A stretch of DNA of 64,000 nt from Apricaphanius iberus (taxonomy: Eukaryota; Chordata; Actinopteri; Cyprinodontiformes; Aphaniidae), in NCBI GenBank assembly GCA_028564705.1, contig JAPXFQ010002402.1, positions 62,001-126,000 of the forward strand. Reading direction: 5' to 3'. The translations under genes and the position numbers were made by a program. The notes below the pieces were generated by a model. The model saw only the letters and a list, made by a program, of their open reading frames with translations, was not told the origin of the DNA and did no database searches. This document shows positions 1 to 11,711 of this stretch, piece after piece (positions within the stretch are counted from its first letter, which is position 1; the number at the start of each line of letters is the position of its first letter).

Positions 1-1256
1 GGACCCTCGGCTAAAAAAATCAATGGAGAAGGACAGGTATATATGGACATTGTTATTACCTTATTCTCTTAACAATGTATACTAATTTCCTTGGCTGTGG
101 TCTAGCTAATAAAACAATGTGTATATATTTTTTTCAGACTGGAGAGGCTTTCAGATGAGGATTATAGAAAAGCAGAACAGTTTGTCAAAGTAATGAAGAT
201 ACTCTATACTTCAACCATCTGCATCTCTGCTGAAAGGAGTCCAACTTTGGGCCAGATTCTGCCCATCTTGGGGAAACTCCAGCACCACTTCACAGTGACT
301 GATGAGGACTGCTCCTTTACACAGACCATCAAGGACAAGATCTGGGGTGACCTCTCAAAACGATACCAAGTATGTTGTAGCATAATCCTGTAGATTTTTA
401 AATTGTGTTCGTAGGGTACACTCAGAGATTTGACAACTATAGTATTTATATATATATAGTATTTTTTTTTATGTTGCAGGATGAGAGCATCAGGCAGTTC
501 TTGGAGGAGGGCACAGCATTAGACCCAAGATTTAAGACCAAAGTGGCCAGTGAAGTGTGGACCAGACTAAAAGAGGAGCTGGTAACTAGGACCTCACAAC
601 AGGGGTCTTTTGTTAATGATAATATTTGATTCCTCTATCTTTGTAGATCAGCTTATATGACTCCCATAATCTATTGAATTCAGAATAAAGGTGTAGTGAC
701 CCAGGCCCACCAAATGGAGCAGGAGCTTGAAGGGACAGCTGGTGACCATGATGACAACTCTTCTGATGAAGAGTGTACAGCTGCAGTAACAACACTGGTA
801 AAATAAAAAATATACAAATACATCCTCTACCCCCACACCCCCCACATTTCATCGTCAGAACAAATACAACTTGTTGGCATCTCTTTTTCTTCTTCTCGTT
901 TCCAGAAGAAGCCGAAGCTTTCTGCCCTTGAGGAGCTATTTGCAGATGAGGACATAGCAGTTGAAACAAGACAAGAGAACACTCTTAGCACCATAGAGAA
1001 GATTGAGGAAGAGATACGGCGATACAGAGGTCTGCCATCTACTCTAACCTCAGTGAATCCAGTAACCTGGTGGTGGAATGCAAGGGACACTATGCCAATG
1101 CTATCAAACTTGGCAACCAGGTATCTCTGTGTCCAAGCATCATCCACACCCTCAGAGCGTACTTTTTCTACTGCTGGGGACACCATCAGCCAAGAGCGGG
1201 CTTGTCTGTGTCCTGAGAAAGCTGACATGTTAATTTTTCTGAAGAAAAACTGCTAA
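1..1256 (+). CDS. ZBED1-like hAT transposase, last five exons
   Basis: Five exons can be read with GT/AG borders and an open frame: 1-36, 138-369, 480-581, 684-797 and 906-1256 (stop TAA at 1254). The last exon carries the C-terminal hAT dimerisation region, with SSTPSERTFSTAG followed by a helix ending LIFLKKNC. Earlier exons contain LDPRFKTKV, typical of ZBED1/hAT transposases, and an acidic linker (DDNSSDEE). The BED finger and first catalytic Asp would lie upstream, outside the window. No frameshift or stop breaks the visible exons, so this copy is either young or a domesticated ZBED-type gene. The transposon-like terminus near 1550 favours a mobile element. Confidence 0.75.
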
Positions 1257-1550
1257 GGGCAAAGGTCCAGTATGTAGTAGAATATTAGATTAATTTGTAA
1301 CTTGTTTGCAAGTGTTCTTTTGCACTCCAAATAATTTGTTGTTTAGTTTTTCTGTTAAACTGCTTGGAGTGGAAGACTACCAAAGCTGAAAAATAAACGG
1401 AAGATTTGTAGATCGTGTAATGTAATCTTTGTTATCTTCTTATCTTATAAAATTGGTATCGAAAAAAGTATCGTACAGGAACCGGTATCGAAGTGAAGGT
1501 ATCGGTATTAGTACCGGTATCGAAAATCTTTGATTGATACACAGCCCTAC
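1..1550 (+). mobile_element. hAT element, right part
   Basis: The ZBED-like transposase exons are followed by about 290 bp of AT-rich DNA with repeated ACCGGTATCGAA-type motifs (1440-1530). It ends in ACACAGCCCTAC, the complement of a GTAGGGCTGTGT terminus seen at other hAT-like repeats in this window (for example at 32384). The left terminus is outside the window, so target duplications cannot be checked and the right boundary is approximate. Confidence 0.6.
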
Positions 1551-3161
1551 ACAGGTGTTAGCCGCGTGACCTGGGTAAGTTTCCTGTGTCTCTCGTAACA
1601 GTGATTTTCAGCGAGCCGAACCAGGAGAGAGGAGTCCTGCTTAAGGCAACTGAATGTAATCATTTATCTGGTTTATTATTGCTACGTTTAGTGTTTTAGT
1701 GCATTGAGGATTGGTTTAAAATGGGACAACATTTACCTTAGCTTCTGAAAAATGTATCAAGAACAACTTCCTCTGCTGCTCCCTTGATGTGACATTTGAC
1801 TAACATGAAGTTAAGGCAATGGTTCACTTATGGACTATCAAATAATTGTGTAGGAGCTCAAATAATTCGGTCCGTTTTGTGACTTGAAAGGAGAGAGGGA
1901 TGGCTGATGGAGCTGCCTGGGTCAGCATTAAAGATTTATTTGGAGTAGGTAGTGACTGTGTATCAACCTACCTTACAGGCTATAAGTTAAACATGAAGAG
2001 AAACCTTTTTTATTGACCCCCTTTTCTTTCTATCACACCACACATCAATTGATCTTTATATATTGCTATCGAATTATCGTCCAGCCCTTACTTGTGCGTA
2101 ATCCAGTAGTGGGATTGTTGCAGAGATTGTCGTGCATTTTGGGATTTTTGCTTTGGACAGATGACGTGCTATGGGTCTTTAGATGTTCTCTAGGCTGAAT
2201 CCCTGCTCCATTGCCGCACTGGAAACTATAATTAAGCGCTGCTTCGACTAAAGTTTTGATATAAGGAAACATTTCTTCAATTAAAACAATCAGAAGACTA
2301 GAAGACACACGTAATCAACAATTTTCAGATCTGTGAAAATAAAAAAATAAAAAATGAAACAGTTTCACAGAGGATACATTGTGTGCTAAGCGTAATGAAA
2401 TTACCATCACCACCATCGGTGTTGCATCCACACAATAATACAGTCAGCCTCTTCAATAAGAAACTTCATCAAAACTACTGAATGATCCTTACAGAAAGAT
2501 CATTACTGCCCACAGCCATGTGACACCTAAAGTCAGATAAAACTGTACATTATGACAAAATAAGTATTTTATTGCAATAAAAATAAGCAGCAGTTTTTTG
2601 TTGCAACACCTGCATTGATTTCCCGTCAGCTGCCAATCTGTGTATAAACAGATCAGAAACAGCCTTAAAGTCGCAGCTCGGGTGGTCAGAGGACTAGATA
2701 TGAGAGAATCTGTTGATGCAAATGTTAGCAGCTAACTATCTCACAAAGGCAACTGTCCATGCTTGTCATCAGCCACAGCGGGCTTCCCTTGAAGAAGCTC
2801 AAACACTGTTTTACTACCGTAAGCAGCTTCTATTTCATAAATTTTACATTACACATGCTTGTCTTTTTATTATTAAAACTCTTGAATTACGTTGTCAGCT
2901 CACTGCTCATGCTGCTGCTTTTCTAAGCTGCAGCTGCTGACCCAAATTGGTACAACTGTTCATGTGCGTCAGGGATAGAAAGGGAGCAGATAAAGGGATA
3001 TCGACCGTTTTAACAGAGAAACAAAGGTTTAGAAAATGTCAGTTAATGAGTTTTTTGTTGACAGTTTTACTTGTCGACATTGTCGTGACGATTCGATTAA
3101 TTGGTCGCAGCCCTAGATTTCATAGGGCTCTAGAGTTGAACAGAAAAAAAGTGAAGGTGAC
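1551..3161. other. no gene seen; fragments of hAT-type MITEs
   Basis: No convincing coding exon. Two sites look like the right ends of hAT-type miniature elements: ATTATCGTCCAGCCCT near 2075-2090, and ATTAATTGGTCGCAGCCCTA near 3095-3114. Their left ends were not found. The short ORFs here show no recognisable motif. Confidence 0.4.
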
Positions 3162-3357
3162 TAGGGTTGGGCATCGTTGGCATTTTAACGATTCCAATTC
3201 TGATTCTCACTATCGATTCCTGTTCTTAACAGTTCTGAATTCCAATTCTTCGAGATGCAGAAGAGGGAAAACAAACAAACTTTGAAAAAGCCTTTACACA
3301 GGCCGTTTTTATTTGTTCTGTCAATAAAATGAAACCTGAACTGTTACTGTAACTTAA

Positions 3358-5178
3358 CCCCCTAGGCGCCACGGTCGAGTTTTCTCGACAAGAGAATAAA
3401 ACGGCCGATTGTGTTAAATAGGGTGTCATATTTCATTCAAACTCCACTCCACTGGTCGGTAGACATGTCATACATCATCAATGTGTCAAAAAAAAGTAAT
3501 CCTTCTATACAACATTTTCGTGCTTGAGTGCATTGAATCAATCCCTGCATAGCGGATTTAGTGTGCGTCTGAGCTATTTTTAGTCAGAGTGTTAGTGTAA
3601 ACATCAGCGAGTATTTACATTATATTATTGTGTAATGGCATCAGCGAAGTTCACCCGCAAGTTTACCCGCAATGAAATGTTGGATTTTCTATTTGCTGAC
3701 CCTGATTCTGAAGGGGAATATCTGCCTTCAGAACATGCCGGTGATTCAATTAGTGATTGCGCTTCAGATGCGCCCCAGCTTGCAGCTGGACAAAGGGAGA
3801 GTTTAGGCCAAACACAAACTCCTTTGCCCGATGTAGATGGTTGGGACAATGTTTCACGGGGTCGGGGTGCTCATCTGAAAGTCAGCAGTCTTGTTAGTGG
3901 TGTGGGAAACGAGGCTGAAAATTACGTGGGGGTTCAGTCTTTATACCTTGCTGGCCAGCTCGCTTCTTTTTCTTCTGACCGTGTGCCTCCCCGCAATCCT
4001 GGCGACAGAAACATGGTGGAGCAGCTGTCTAAGGTCACTGGAGTTGTCAGACGAGGTCGTAGTGTTTTTAGGACAGTTAGAGGAGGCAGAGGCACGTCTG
4101 TGCGAGGCAGATCTGGCCGTGCTACTCGCAGCAGGAGCAGAGGCAAAGGGAGCAGAGGTGGAGGGAGCAGAGGCGGTGTTGCGTTGGGTTGGGGCAGGGG
4201 GCCCATGCAGTTTTTCACAAGATGATGGGAATGCTGGCTTTGAGTACTTGGCTAATGAGGAGCAGTACCAAAGTTGGATCACGCCCTTTGATAAGCCAGT
4301 TGGATATGTGGGGGAAAGGGAACTCTCCAATGCCAATTCTCCCCTAGATTTTTTTATCACTGTTTCTCTCTGATTTCTGGAATTTTTCACGGAGACAAAT
4401 CGCTACGCCCATCAGTATTTAGCATCCTATCAACTCCAACCACACTCCAGATATCATCATTGTCTTTCCTTCATTTTGTGAATAATGAGGAGTGTGTTGA
4501 CAGGGGTCAGCCAGGCAATGACAGGCTATTCAAAATCTGCCCAATTATAAATTTGGTCATCCCCCGGTTTTCAGCAGTGTATGGTCCATACAAGCAGCTT
4601 TCACTGGATGAAATGACCATAGCATTCAAAGGGAAATCAACCCTGAAAATGTACAACCCAAACAAACCAGACAAATATGGTTATAAAGTATTGGTTCTGA
4701 GTGAAGCCAAGTCAGGCTATGTGCTACAGTGGTCCATGTACACTGGACAAAGTAGGCCTAATGCAGACTCTGATTCGGTGCCATGAGGTGTACATGGAAA
4801 GCTATTACATTCGGTTTGTTTCTGCCATTTATCAGTAATGATTTACACAGGTGTTTACTACTTACTATTTACCTGAGCATTCAGTATTGTGCAATATAGC
4901 ATACAGAAGGTGAGGGACCTTTTGGGGAGAAAGTGCTGCATTTTATAATCCAAACGTGACTTTTCATGAAAATTCTATAATCCAAGATGACCACACGTCA
5001 TATGACGTCATAATATGCAAATTACATGGGGTAATTTAATCCCCACATAAACTTTGGCTCATCCTTAATATTTTTCTAATTTACAGAAAGTATTTATCTC
5101 TTATCACTTTTAAGGTATAGCCTTTTGAAATTAAGATGTAATAAACGTTTCGGGAAAAAACCTCTGGCGCCTAGAGGG
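3358..5178 (+). mobile_element. piggyBac element with TTAA target duplication
   Basis: The ends are CCCCCTAGGCGCC (3358-3370) and GGCGCCTAGAGGG (ending 5178), inverted repeats with one mismatch. TTAA flanks each side (3354-3357 and 5179-5182). The element carries a decayed transposase in + orientation and sits inside the MITE at 3162-6032. A second element with the same ends is at 28638-29890. Confidence 0.9.
3635..4786 (+). pseudogene. piggyBac transposase, internally deleted and frameshifted
   Basis: The first frame (3635-4225) begins MASAKFTRKFTRNEMLDFL and has the acidic N-terminus usual for piggyBac transposases (DSEGEYLPSE). It continues into an unusual Arg/Gly-rich tract (about residues 135-195). 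A frame change near 4220 leads into DDGNAGFEYLANEEQYQSW. Another frame (4460-4786) reads the core: LSLDEMTIAFKGK contains the first catalytic Asp, followed by NKPDKYGYKV and VLQWSMYTG. The second and third catalytic Asp regions and the C-terminal Cys-rich finger are absent, so the protein cannot be functional. Family assignment is firm; the exact break points are approximate. Confidence 0.85.
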
Positions 5179-6032
5179 TTAAGTCAGGGGTAGATAAAGT
5201 AGCTACCAGCTAAGTTATTTAGCTTAATCTTGATTTTTTTTACTTAACATTACCTAAATGTGGGCGACTCTACATCACTAAGGGATTGCAGCCTTTTTTA
5301 CCACAAACGCCGTTACTTTTCTGTGGCACGTGGCAATTTGCTCCGCTAACTGCTTTCCCCTTGCTGCCATGGTGAATGGGGTTTGTCTATTTGCTAGCTG
5401 GGGTCTCTGGCCGGTTAGAGCAGCAGTAGTAGCTGCAGCCTGCCTTATTCTAGCGTCACTAGTATATTTAAACTTAAGATAGTCTGTAAAGAATAAAACA
5501 ATCATAATTTTCATGTACCTGATTCACTTCCAACGAGGAGTTGCTGGCTGACGGTTAAAAGTCCGAAGTGGAGGAAGCGACTGCAGCAGGCGAGCGACGT
5601 ACAACACATCAAACACTGTACACTCGTTACCAAACTGTAAACCACGCAGCTGCCAAAGGTGTTTTGTCATATTTGTTGTACATCCTCCAGTGGCACTAAA
5701 TTTATAACAGGTGTTGCACTTTGTGAATCCATCCTTTTGTAAATTAAAATGAAGTTAGACTTTCAGGCAGTATCTACGCTCCATGTTGTTTAGAGTATTA
5801 TACAGTCTATGGTTCAAAGAAGTGACATTTTGCGGGGCTCGCTGGGCGGAGTAATACCTAATACAAACCCCAGAAACAAACTAGTGCATGGCCCGTACTA
5901 TTTTGTTTGCTCACACTGCGGGCATTTCGGAACCGAAAAAAGCATCAAAATTCAAACATCTTCTTAACAGTTCCGGAACCGGACGTTAGGAACCGGTTCC
6001 TACTTGGAACCAGTTCTCGGTGCCCAACCCTA

Positions 6033-6338
6033 AAGGTGACAGTTTTTTTTGTTTTTAGTATTTGAATAGTGATAAGCTGATGAATCTGACAAGTAACCAA
6101 TGTTACGATTTTAAAAAGGTTTCAATGTTATATTTTAGGCTAAAATGCACATCCCTATTTATCATTTGTTCTTGCTGTAAATCACGTGGATCTGCATTTT
6201 GGGGCAGTATCTTTGAAGTGGATTCTTATGTCTAATGTGTCTGAAAAAAGTTTTTGGTAAAAATGGTCACTTGCCTAATATGTTTTCAAGGTGTAGGAAC
6301 TCTGAACTCTTCTTTTTATTTCTTCTTTTTTTCTATAG
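6033..6338. other. asxl2 intron sequence, no other feature
   Basis: AT-rich sequence leading to a pyrimidine tract (6311-6336) and the AG acceptor at 6337-6338. No gene or repeat is recognised. Confidence 0.4.
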
Positions 6339-6423
6339 TCAGGAAGACAAAGGAAGAAAGCTGTCATGATGCCCCGTGTGGTCCTCACTCCACTTAAAGT
6401 CAATGGAGAACATGTGTCCACAG
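6339..6423 (+). CDS. asxl2: ASXL2 exon (MMPRVVLTPLKVNGEHV block)
   Basis: First asxl2 exon in the window. The acceptor is TTCTATAG, then TCAGGAAGA; the donor is ACAG followed by GTAAAG. The frame reads SGRQRKKAVMMPRVVLTPLK then VNGEHVST, a block conserved in ASXL proteins just before the DEUBAD domain; the KKAVMMPR...VNGEHV wording fits ASXL2 better than ASXL1. It ends in phase 1 and joins the exon at 26283 through a split Gly codon. The HARE-HTH exons expected upstream are not in the first 6.3 kb, so they lie outside the window. ASXL proteins are nuclear Polycomb/Trithorax cofactors; this gene continues for 39 kb on this strand. Confidence 0.85.
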
Positions 6424-6654
6424 GTAAAGATTTGAGAAGTAGAAACTCTGTTATTGAATCCTGCTTGCTTGTCTTTCTGTTAAACGGTAAATATTATTTT
6501 AAAAGACTTCAACTCTAAAATTTACTCTAACATTTTGCTTTGGGTCAACTGGCTCAAAAATAGTCATACAGATTGATTGTAGGTTTCATTCCAGGTTCTA
6601 GCTCCAGGTGTACACTCAAGTCATATGACTTGGACTAAAGTCAGACTCCAATTT

Positions 6655-7450
6655 AATTCAGTTTATTTATATAGCGCCGTTTCACAACAGATGTAATCTC
6701 AAGGCACTTTACAAGAAGAGTTATTACAATACAATGTTTAATTTAGGAATTAGAGAACCACAGAAGATTGCGTCCTGAATTCTCAGCAATCCCTCACACT
6801 GAGCAAGCATGAAGCGACAGTGGGGAGGAAAAATTCCCTTTTAACAGGAAGAAACCTCCAGCAGAACCAGGCTCAGCATAAGTGGTCATCTGCCGAGACC
6901 GTCTGGGGTTTGGAGAAGGCAGCAGAGACACAGAGAGAACAACAGAACTGATGCAGAAGCTGGTAGCAGGACGTGGAGAACGTTCCGCCACTGGAATGCC
7001 ATCTTAGTCAGGGTCGTCAAGCAGGGTGGGTCAGGATCCCCTACTGTAGGAAGAGACTAAGAGAAAAAAGGTTAGCCCTTGAATTGACAGCACATCATGC
7101 AGTTGGGGAGAAGTAGGAGAGAAAGAAGGAACTGACTCCAACAGCCTAGCCTAAAGCAGCATAGCTACTAACATTAACCTGTCTCCTAGCTACTAGGAAA
7201 GGTAGCTACTAACTCTCTCTACCTGGCTTACATTAATCTATCTCTACCTAGCTACTCTACCTGATTACTAACATTAACTTGTCTCTTCCTAGCTTTTGAC
7301 ACTACCTGGCTACTAACATTAACCTGTCTCTTTCTAGCTACCTGTCTAACCTGTCTCAAACTACCTGTTAACCCGTCTCTAACTGTAAGCTTTGTCAAAG
7401 AGGACGGTTTTTGGCCAAGTTTTAAAGACAGATAAGTTGTCAGTTTTTCT
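6655..7450 (+). repeat. dispersed teleost repeat (TTTATATAGCGCC type)
   Basis: It begins CAGTTTATTTATATAGCGCC and then CAAGGCACTTTACAAGAAGAG, followed by GGAAGAAACCTCCAGCAGAACC and GTGGTCATCTGCC. I recognise this as a very common teleost interspersed repeat, although I cannot assign its class. The later TAAGCTTTGTCAAAGAGGA and TTTTAAAGACA motifs recur in the copy at 50950-51410. No coding capacity is seen. Confidence 0.6.
7160..7390. repeat. degenerate tandem repeat
   Basis: Imperfect units built around CTACTAACATTAACCTGTCTC, with CTACCTGGCTAC variants, repeat about eight times within the larger interspersed repeat. Confidence 0.6.
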
Positions 7451-8044
7451 ACTCCAGTCATTAATTGTATTAACTTTAAGACTTTATTTGAAATATTTTT
7501 TTTAACTAAAACTAAATTAATGTTCTTCAATAAAATAGTTGGTCCAAGAAATCAGATGCCAACAATCCACTTTAAACTTTTTGAAATTTCTTTCCTTAGG
7601 TGTGGTAGTTTCCATTATCATGGTTATATCAACTTAGAAATTACACAGCGGACTTTTTCAGTTTTTTCCGGAAGTTGGCAAACAAATTGAGGTGCACTAC
7701 CACCACCTTCTGGACTGGACTGAGGATTGGAATAGTTTAAAAGCCTTTTTTTTTAAGTAAATACCTGTGACTCCAAAATTCTGAATATAATCTTGAAAAG
7801 TACACCTGTTAAAGCTTGGGAGATATACAGACAATTTACAGATACCGAAATTTAGGACGTTTTTTTTGCCGATATCTGTATTTTCATTTTTTTTTAGAAA
7901 GAGAAAAAAGGTGTTATTTGGCAATGCTCACGTCCCTTTAAGACGCTGCAGCCATACTATGTTACAGACTGGATGGGTTGGAATCATGTGACTACGTGCT
8001 GTCATGTGACTTCACCCCATCTAGCAGGGTTGCTAATTTAGCTA
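7451..8044. other. asxl2 intron sequence, nothing recognised
   Basis: No coding or repeat feature could be named. The sequence is AT-rich with a T-run near 7860-7900. Confidence 0.3.
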
Positions 8045-9010
8045 GATAGATACATACTTTATTAATCCCAAAGGTAAATTTCCCAGTCACAGAAGTCTAC
8101 CACAACCAATAAATAATTAAATAAATTACTAATAAAATCAGAACAATCAATAAAAGCAAGGCAATGACGAGTCATCTTCTCACACACAAGGGATAACAAT
8201 TGCACAGACATATGGCAAAGGGGAGGAATGATTTCCTAAACCTTTCTCTATGGCAACGAAGTTGTCACAGTCTGTAAGAGAAGGAACATCTCTGCCCCTC
8301 CATAATGGAGTGCAAGGGGTGAGAGGTATTGTCCATGATGGCCAACAGTTTACCGATGGACCTTGTCTCTTATGGTCTCCAAGGTTTACAGGTTCTGTCC
8401 AATAATCTTACCAGCCTTGTGTATCAGTTTATTAATCTTGCTGGCGTCCCTGCATGTGATACCTCCCCCCCCAGCACACAACTGCATACATAATGGCACT
8501 GGACACTACAGCCTGATAGAATAGTCCCAGAAGTCTGCTACACACATTAAATGATCTAAGCTTCCATAAAAGATACAGCCTGCTCATTCCCATCCGGTAC
8601 ACTGCATCAGAATTTACCCCCCAGTTCAACCGGGAGTCAAGATGTACTCCCTAGTATTTATAGGTCTCCACCTCTTCCCCAGCTAACCTGATAGGAAGGC
8701 AAACAGAATCCTTCCTTCTAAAGTCAATGAACATCTCCTTGGTTTTATTCACATTCAGGAGGAGGTGATTCTCCCTGCACCAACCAATAAAGCCACATGT
8801 ACTCTCCCTATCCCCACCAATACATCCAACTACAGCTGAGTCGTCTCAAAATGTCTGTAGATGGCAGAAGTTTGAACAATATTTAAAATCAGACATGTAC
8901 ATTGTGAAGAGAAATCGTGATAAGACTGTCCCTTGGGAAGCACCCATGTGTCTGACCACCACATCTGACACAACACTCCCCATTTGGATTAACTGAGGTC
9001 TGCCGGATAG
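8045..9010 (-). mobile_element. LINE fragment, 3' part of reverse transcriptase and tail
   Basis: Read on the minus strand, the region carries degenerate reverse transcriptase: YLSGRPQLIQM, then GASQGTVLSRFLFTMYMSDF, then DDSAVVGCIGGDRES (the YADD-type motif, first residues decayed), then LLLNVNKTKEMFIDF. The C-terminal block RSFNVCSRLLGLFYQAVVSS follows and runs to AVVCWGG near 8460. The 3' end has ACTTTATTAATCCCAAAGG close to 8055, a tail typical of fish LINEs. Several stops show it is dead. The clade is not certain; similar blocks occur at 48940 and 52880. Confidence 0.75.
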
Positions 9011-9399
9011 ATAATCCTAAATTCAGGATACCAAGGATGGGGGCACCCCACCACATAGCAACTTTTTCCCCCCAAGGATGGAGGATTGTTGTAAAGGCGC
9101 TGGAAAAGTAAAAAAAACATAACTCTTGTGCTGGCCCACTACCTGAACTTCTGCATCGCTTGCATTTGCTACTTTGCTACTTTGCCGCTTGAAACGCAAG
9201 TAACGCTTGATAAATTGACTAAGTCAACGCACACCATGCACCACAGAGATTGACGGACCTCTGACTGACTCAACCATAGACTTTACATGTAATCTTGCCA
9301 CAACTGACGCTGACGTTTGGGGCGGTGTGAACACACCATAATTATAAACTTGACTCTCAGAAATACAGTAGAGTTGGAATTTAATCCTGAATTAAAAAG
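9011..9399. other. unassigned; possible Harbinger-type end near 9335
   Basis: No gene. The stretch CTGACGTTTGGGGCGG then TGTGAACACACCATAA (about 9311-9344) resembles the outer end of teleost elements with a 'GTGTGAACACACC' terminus. No partner end was found, so this is only a suggestion. Confidence 0.25.
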
Positions 9400-11711
9400 T
9401 TGGTTGAAGCTGTTAATTGTTGATGTTATAAAGTTGATTTTTATCGCCAAAATTTGTGATTTCAGAATGCATGACTTCTAAAAAAAACACTCAAAAGGCA
9501 AACAATTATATAATTTCCACTCAAAAGCCCCAAATACCCGCAGCATATCATGACACAAGAGCAACCATGGAGTCATACATTGTGGTATATTTGGAGAAGC
9601 CCAATTCACAACTTAATCTTAATCACACTTCCCAGTGCCCTCCCTGCAGATTCAGACAGAGCTTGTCCTTCAACAAATGTCATATTCTTATGAAGAACAA
9701 AGCCAAGATATTTATATTTTCATAATATTTTCGGATATTTAAGTATCCGAATACATCAGTTGCATTTCACCAAATTTAAATATATAGTTGCTTCTACTCC
9801 TAAGCTTGTTTTAAAAATTAACAACTTGTGTTTTTTCACAATTGGTCACAAGTCTCCGTTTGCTTCACCATATATTTATAATATCGAAAAATTTTTGTAG
9901 ATTTGACTCATCTTCGGCAATCAAAACAATATCAGCATACAACAAAATACTTAAGTTTATGTCCTCAATTGGTATACCCTGGTTAGCAGATTTGATTTCT
10001 TGTGCGAAACCATAATAGAAAGAGAAAACAAATTAGGGGAAAGGTCATCTCCCTGTTTCACACCAGACGGAGTAGGAAACCAGCCTGTTCTTAAATTATT
10101 GACCTGCACACAGGCTACTGGGGCTTTATATAGGACTTTGATACATTTATAAAAAATGTCCATCAATACCCGTGTCAAAGACTTTTTAAAAGTCAACAAA
10201 ACACACAAAAGTACTTTTGCATTCTTGGAGTCTCGCCCTTACAACAGAGGATAGGACATAAATGTGATCAATACATCATCTGTTTTTCCCAAACCCATTT
10301 TATTAATCCTCCAATAACTTATTTATCTCTATGTGCTCAGTAATATGTTTATTCAAGATACCAGAAAACAATTTATAAACTGTACTGATCAGAATAATAC
10401 CTTTTTATAATTAATGGAACTCTTGGATCTCCCTGGAAGACTTGGGAATTGGCTTAATGATGGCTTTATTCCACCCTGATGGGGTGATACCAGTCAGGAA
10501 ACAGAAATTAAACAGGCAATGCAGGACAGTTAACAGTCTGGGATATTTAAGAAGTTCATTGGACAGTCAATCAGCACCTACAGCTTTAGGTACTTTTGTA
10601 TTTCCTATAACTTCCTTCACGTCATCTACTGAGATTTATTTGTTCAGAATATAATTACTGTAATGTGGATTGGCATTAAGTATTGTATTTTCAAGCGAAC
10701 AATTAGTCTGGCAGACATTGACTAAAAATGATTCGTCAAACAGATGTGAGCTAGTACATGCATAAAGCCTACTATAATCTGCCTCCCATCTATTTAACAC
10801 TTGTCCAATCCCTATTATAGATTCCCCATTCTCACCAATAATTTTGTGTGGAATAAATGTTTCTTTTGGGACCTAACTTATTTATTTCCAGAATACTTGA
10901 GGACTACTCTTTTGTAACTGCTCTAGTTGAAGTGCTTTCCCTCTTTTAAAATGTGTTTTGTGAAATCGGAGTTGTTTTTCAAACTCTGCTTGGCAACCTT
11001 TAAAGTTAATTAACAATTCTCTTTTTAACATTTGTTCCTTACATCTCAGGTATCCCTTCTCTGCCCTACCAATATTTAACCATAAGCTCTGCAATTTATT
11101 ATTCCAGTATGGCTGTTTGTTTTTTTTTTTGTAATATGTATTTAGATTGCCCGTTCTACTTAATTTAGGTCTATTTTTCTCTATTTCATTTTTCACGATT
11201 TCACAAAAGTCTTTATAACAAACATTTAAATTTCTTGTTTTTTGTTGTCCTTTTCCTATTTGATCTACAATATTACTAAGGAAGCTATAACAGGCTTCAG
11301 AGACAAGAAAATCATCAAGCAAAATTCATATTGGCTTTTTCATCTAAAGAACGATATGTGATTTGAAAAAATGTAAAAGGGGTTAGGGTTAGAGAAAATG
11401 AGAATGTAAATAAGAGAAAATGTAAATAAGTTAAAGAGTGATCAGTCAACCTACTACCTCCATCAGTCATATTTGTCACATCTTGGTCATTTCTGTCATC
11501 CAAATCCATAGGAGTAAAAACGTTGAATTCGACACGTTTTTAGATCCGTGTGTGTGGTTACAATATAATCAACCACCGCTTTATCCCAAACAGAACTGGA
11601 AGTAAAATTGTCATTTTCAGGATTTATTCTTCCATTTAGGACACAGGATTTAGAGTGTTTTAAGAAGTTGATCAAAGACTCCATGTTTATTTAAAACTGG
11701 TACCTCAAGTG
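9400..11711 (-). pseudogene. LINE 3' segment: endonuclease C-terminus, linker, reverse transcriptase
   Basis: Read on the minus strand from 11711 downward. The endonuclease C-terminal half has HSKSCVLNGRINPENDNFTS (near 11650) and VVDYIVTTH, then TDHS (the DH motif) near 11435. A 146-residue linker follows (11322-10882) containing NKQPYWNNKLQSLWLNIGRA. The reverse transcriptase has IKVLYKAPVACVQVNNLRTG, then PTPSGVKQGDDLSPNLFSL (10050-10100), and a catalytic block that reads YADIVLIA (about 9905-9945), one Asp short of YADD. After it come GQALSESAGRALGS and YAAGIWGF near 9500. Frameshifts and stops are frequent. The matching 5' part lies next to it in the opposite orientation (11712-12943). 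Confidence 0.8.

Larger units (their letters stand above)
3162..6032. mobile_element. hAT-type MITE with 8-bp target duplication, split by a piggyBac
   Basis: The left terminus TAGGGTTGGGCATCG (3162) and right terminus CGGTGCCCAACCCTA (ending 6032) are inverted repeats with one mismatch. The same 8 bp, AAGGTGAC, flanks both ends (3154-3161 and 6033-6040), as expected of hAT insertion. Sub-terminal DNA is also inverted: degenerate GATTCC/GGAACC motifs appear near both ends. About 1.83 kb of the interior is a later piggyBac insertion, leaving roughly 1 kb of non-coding MITE. Confidence 0.85.
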
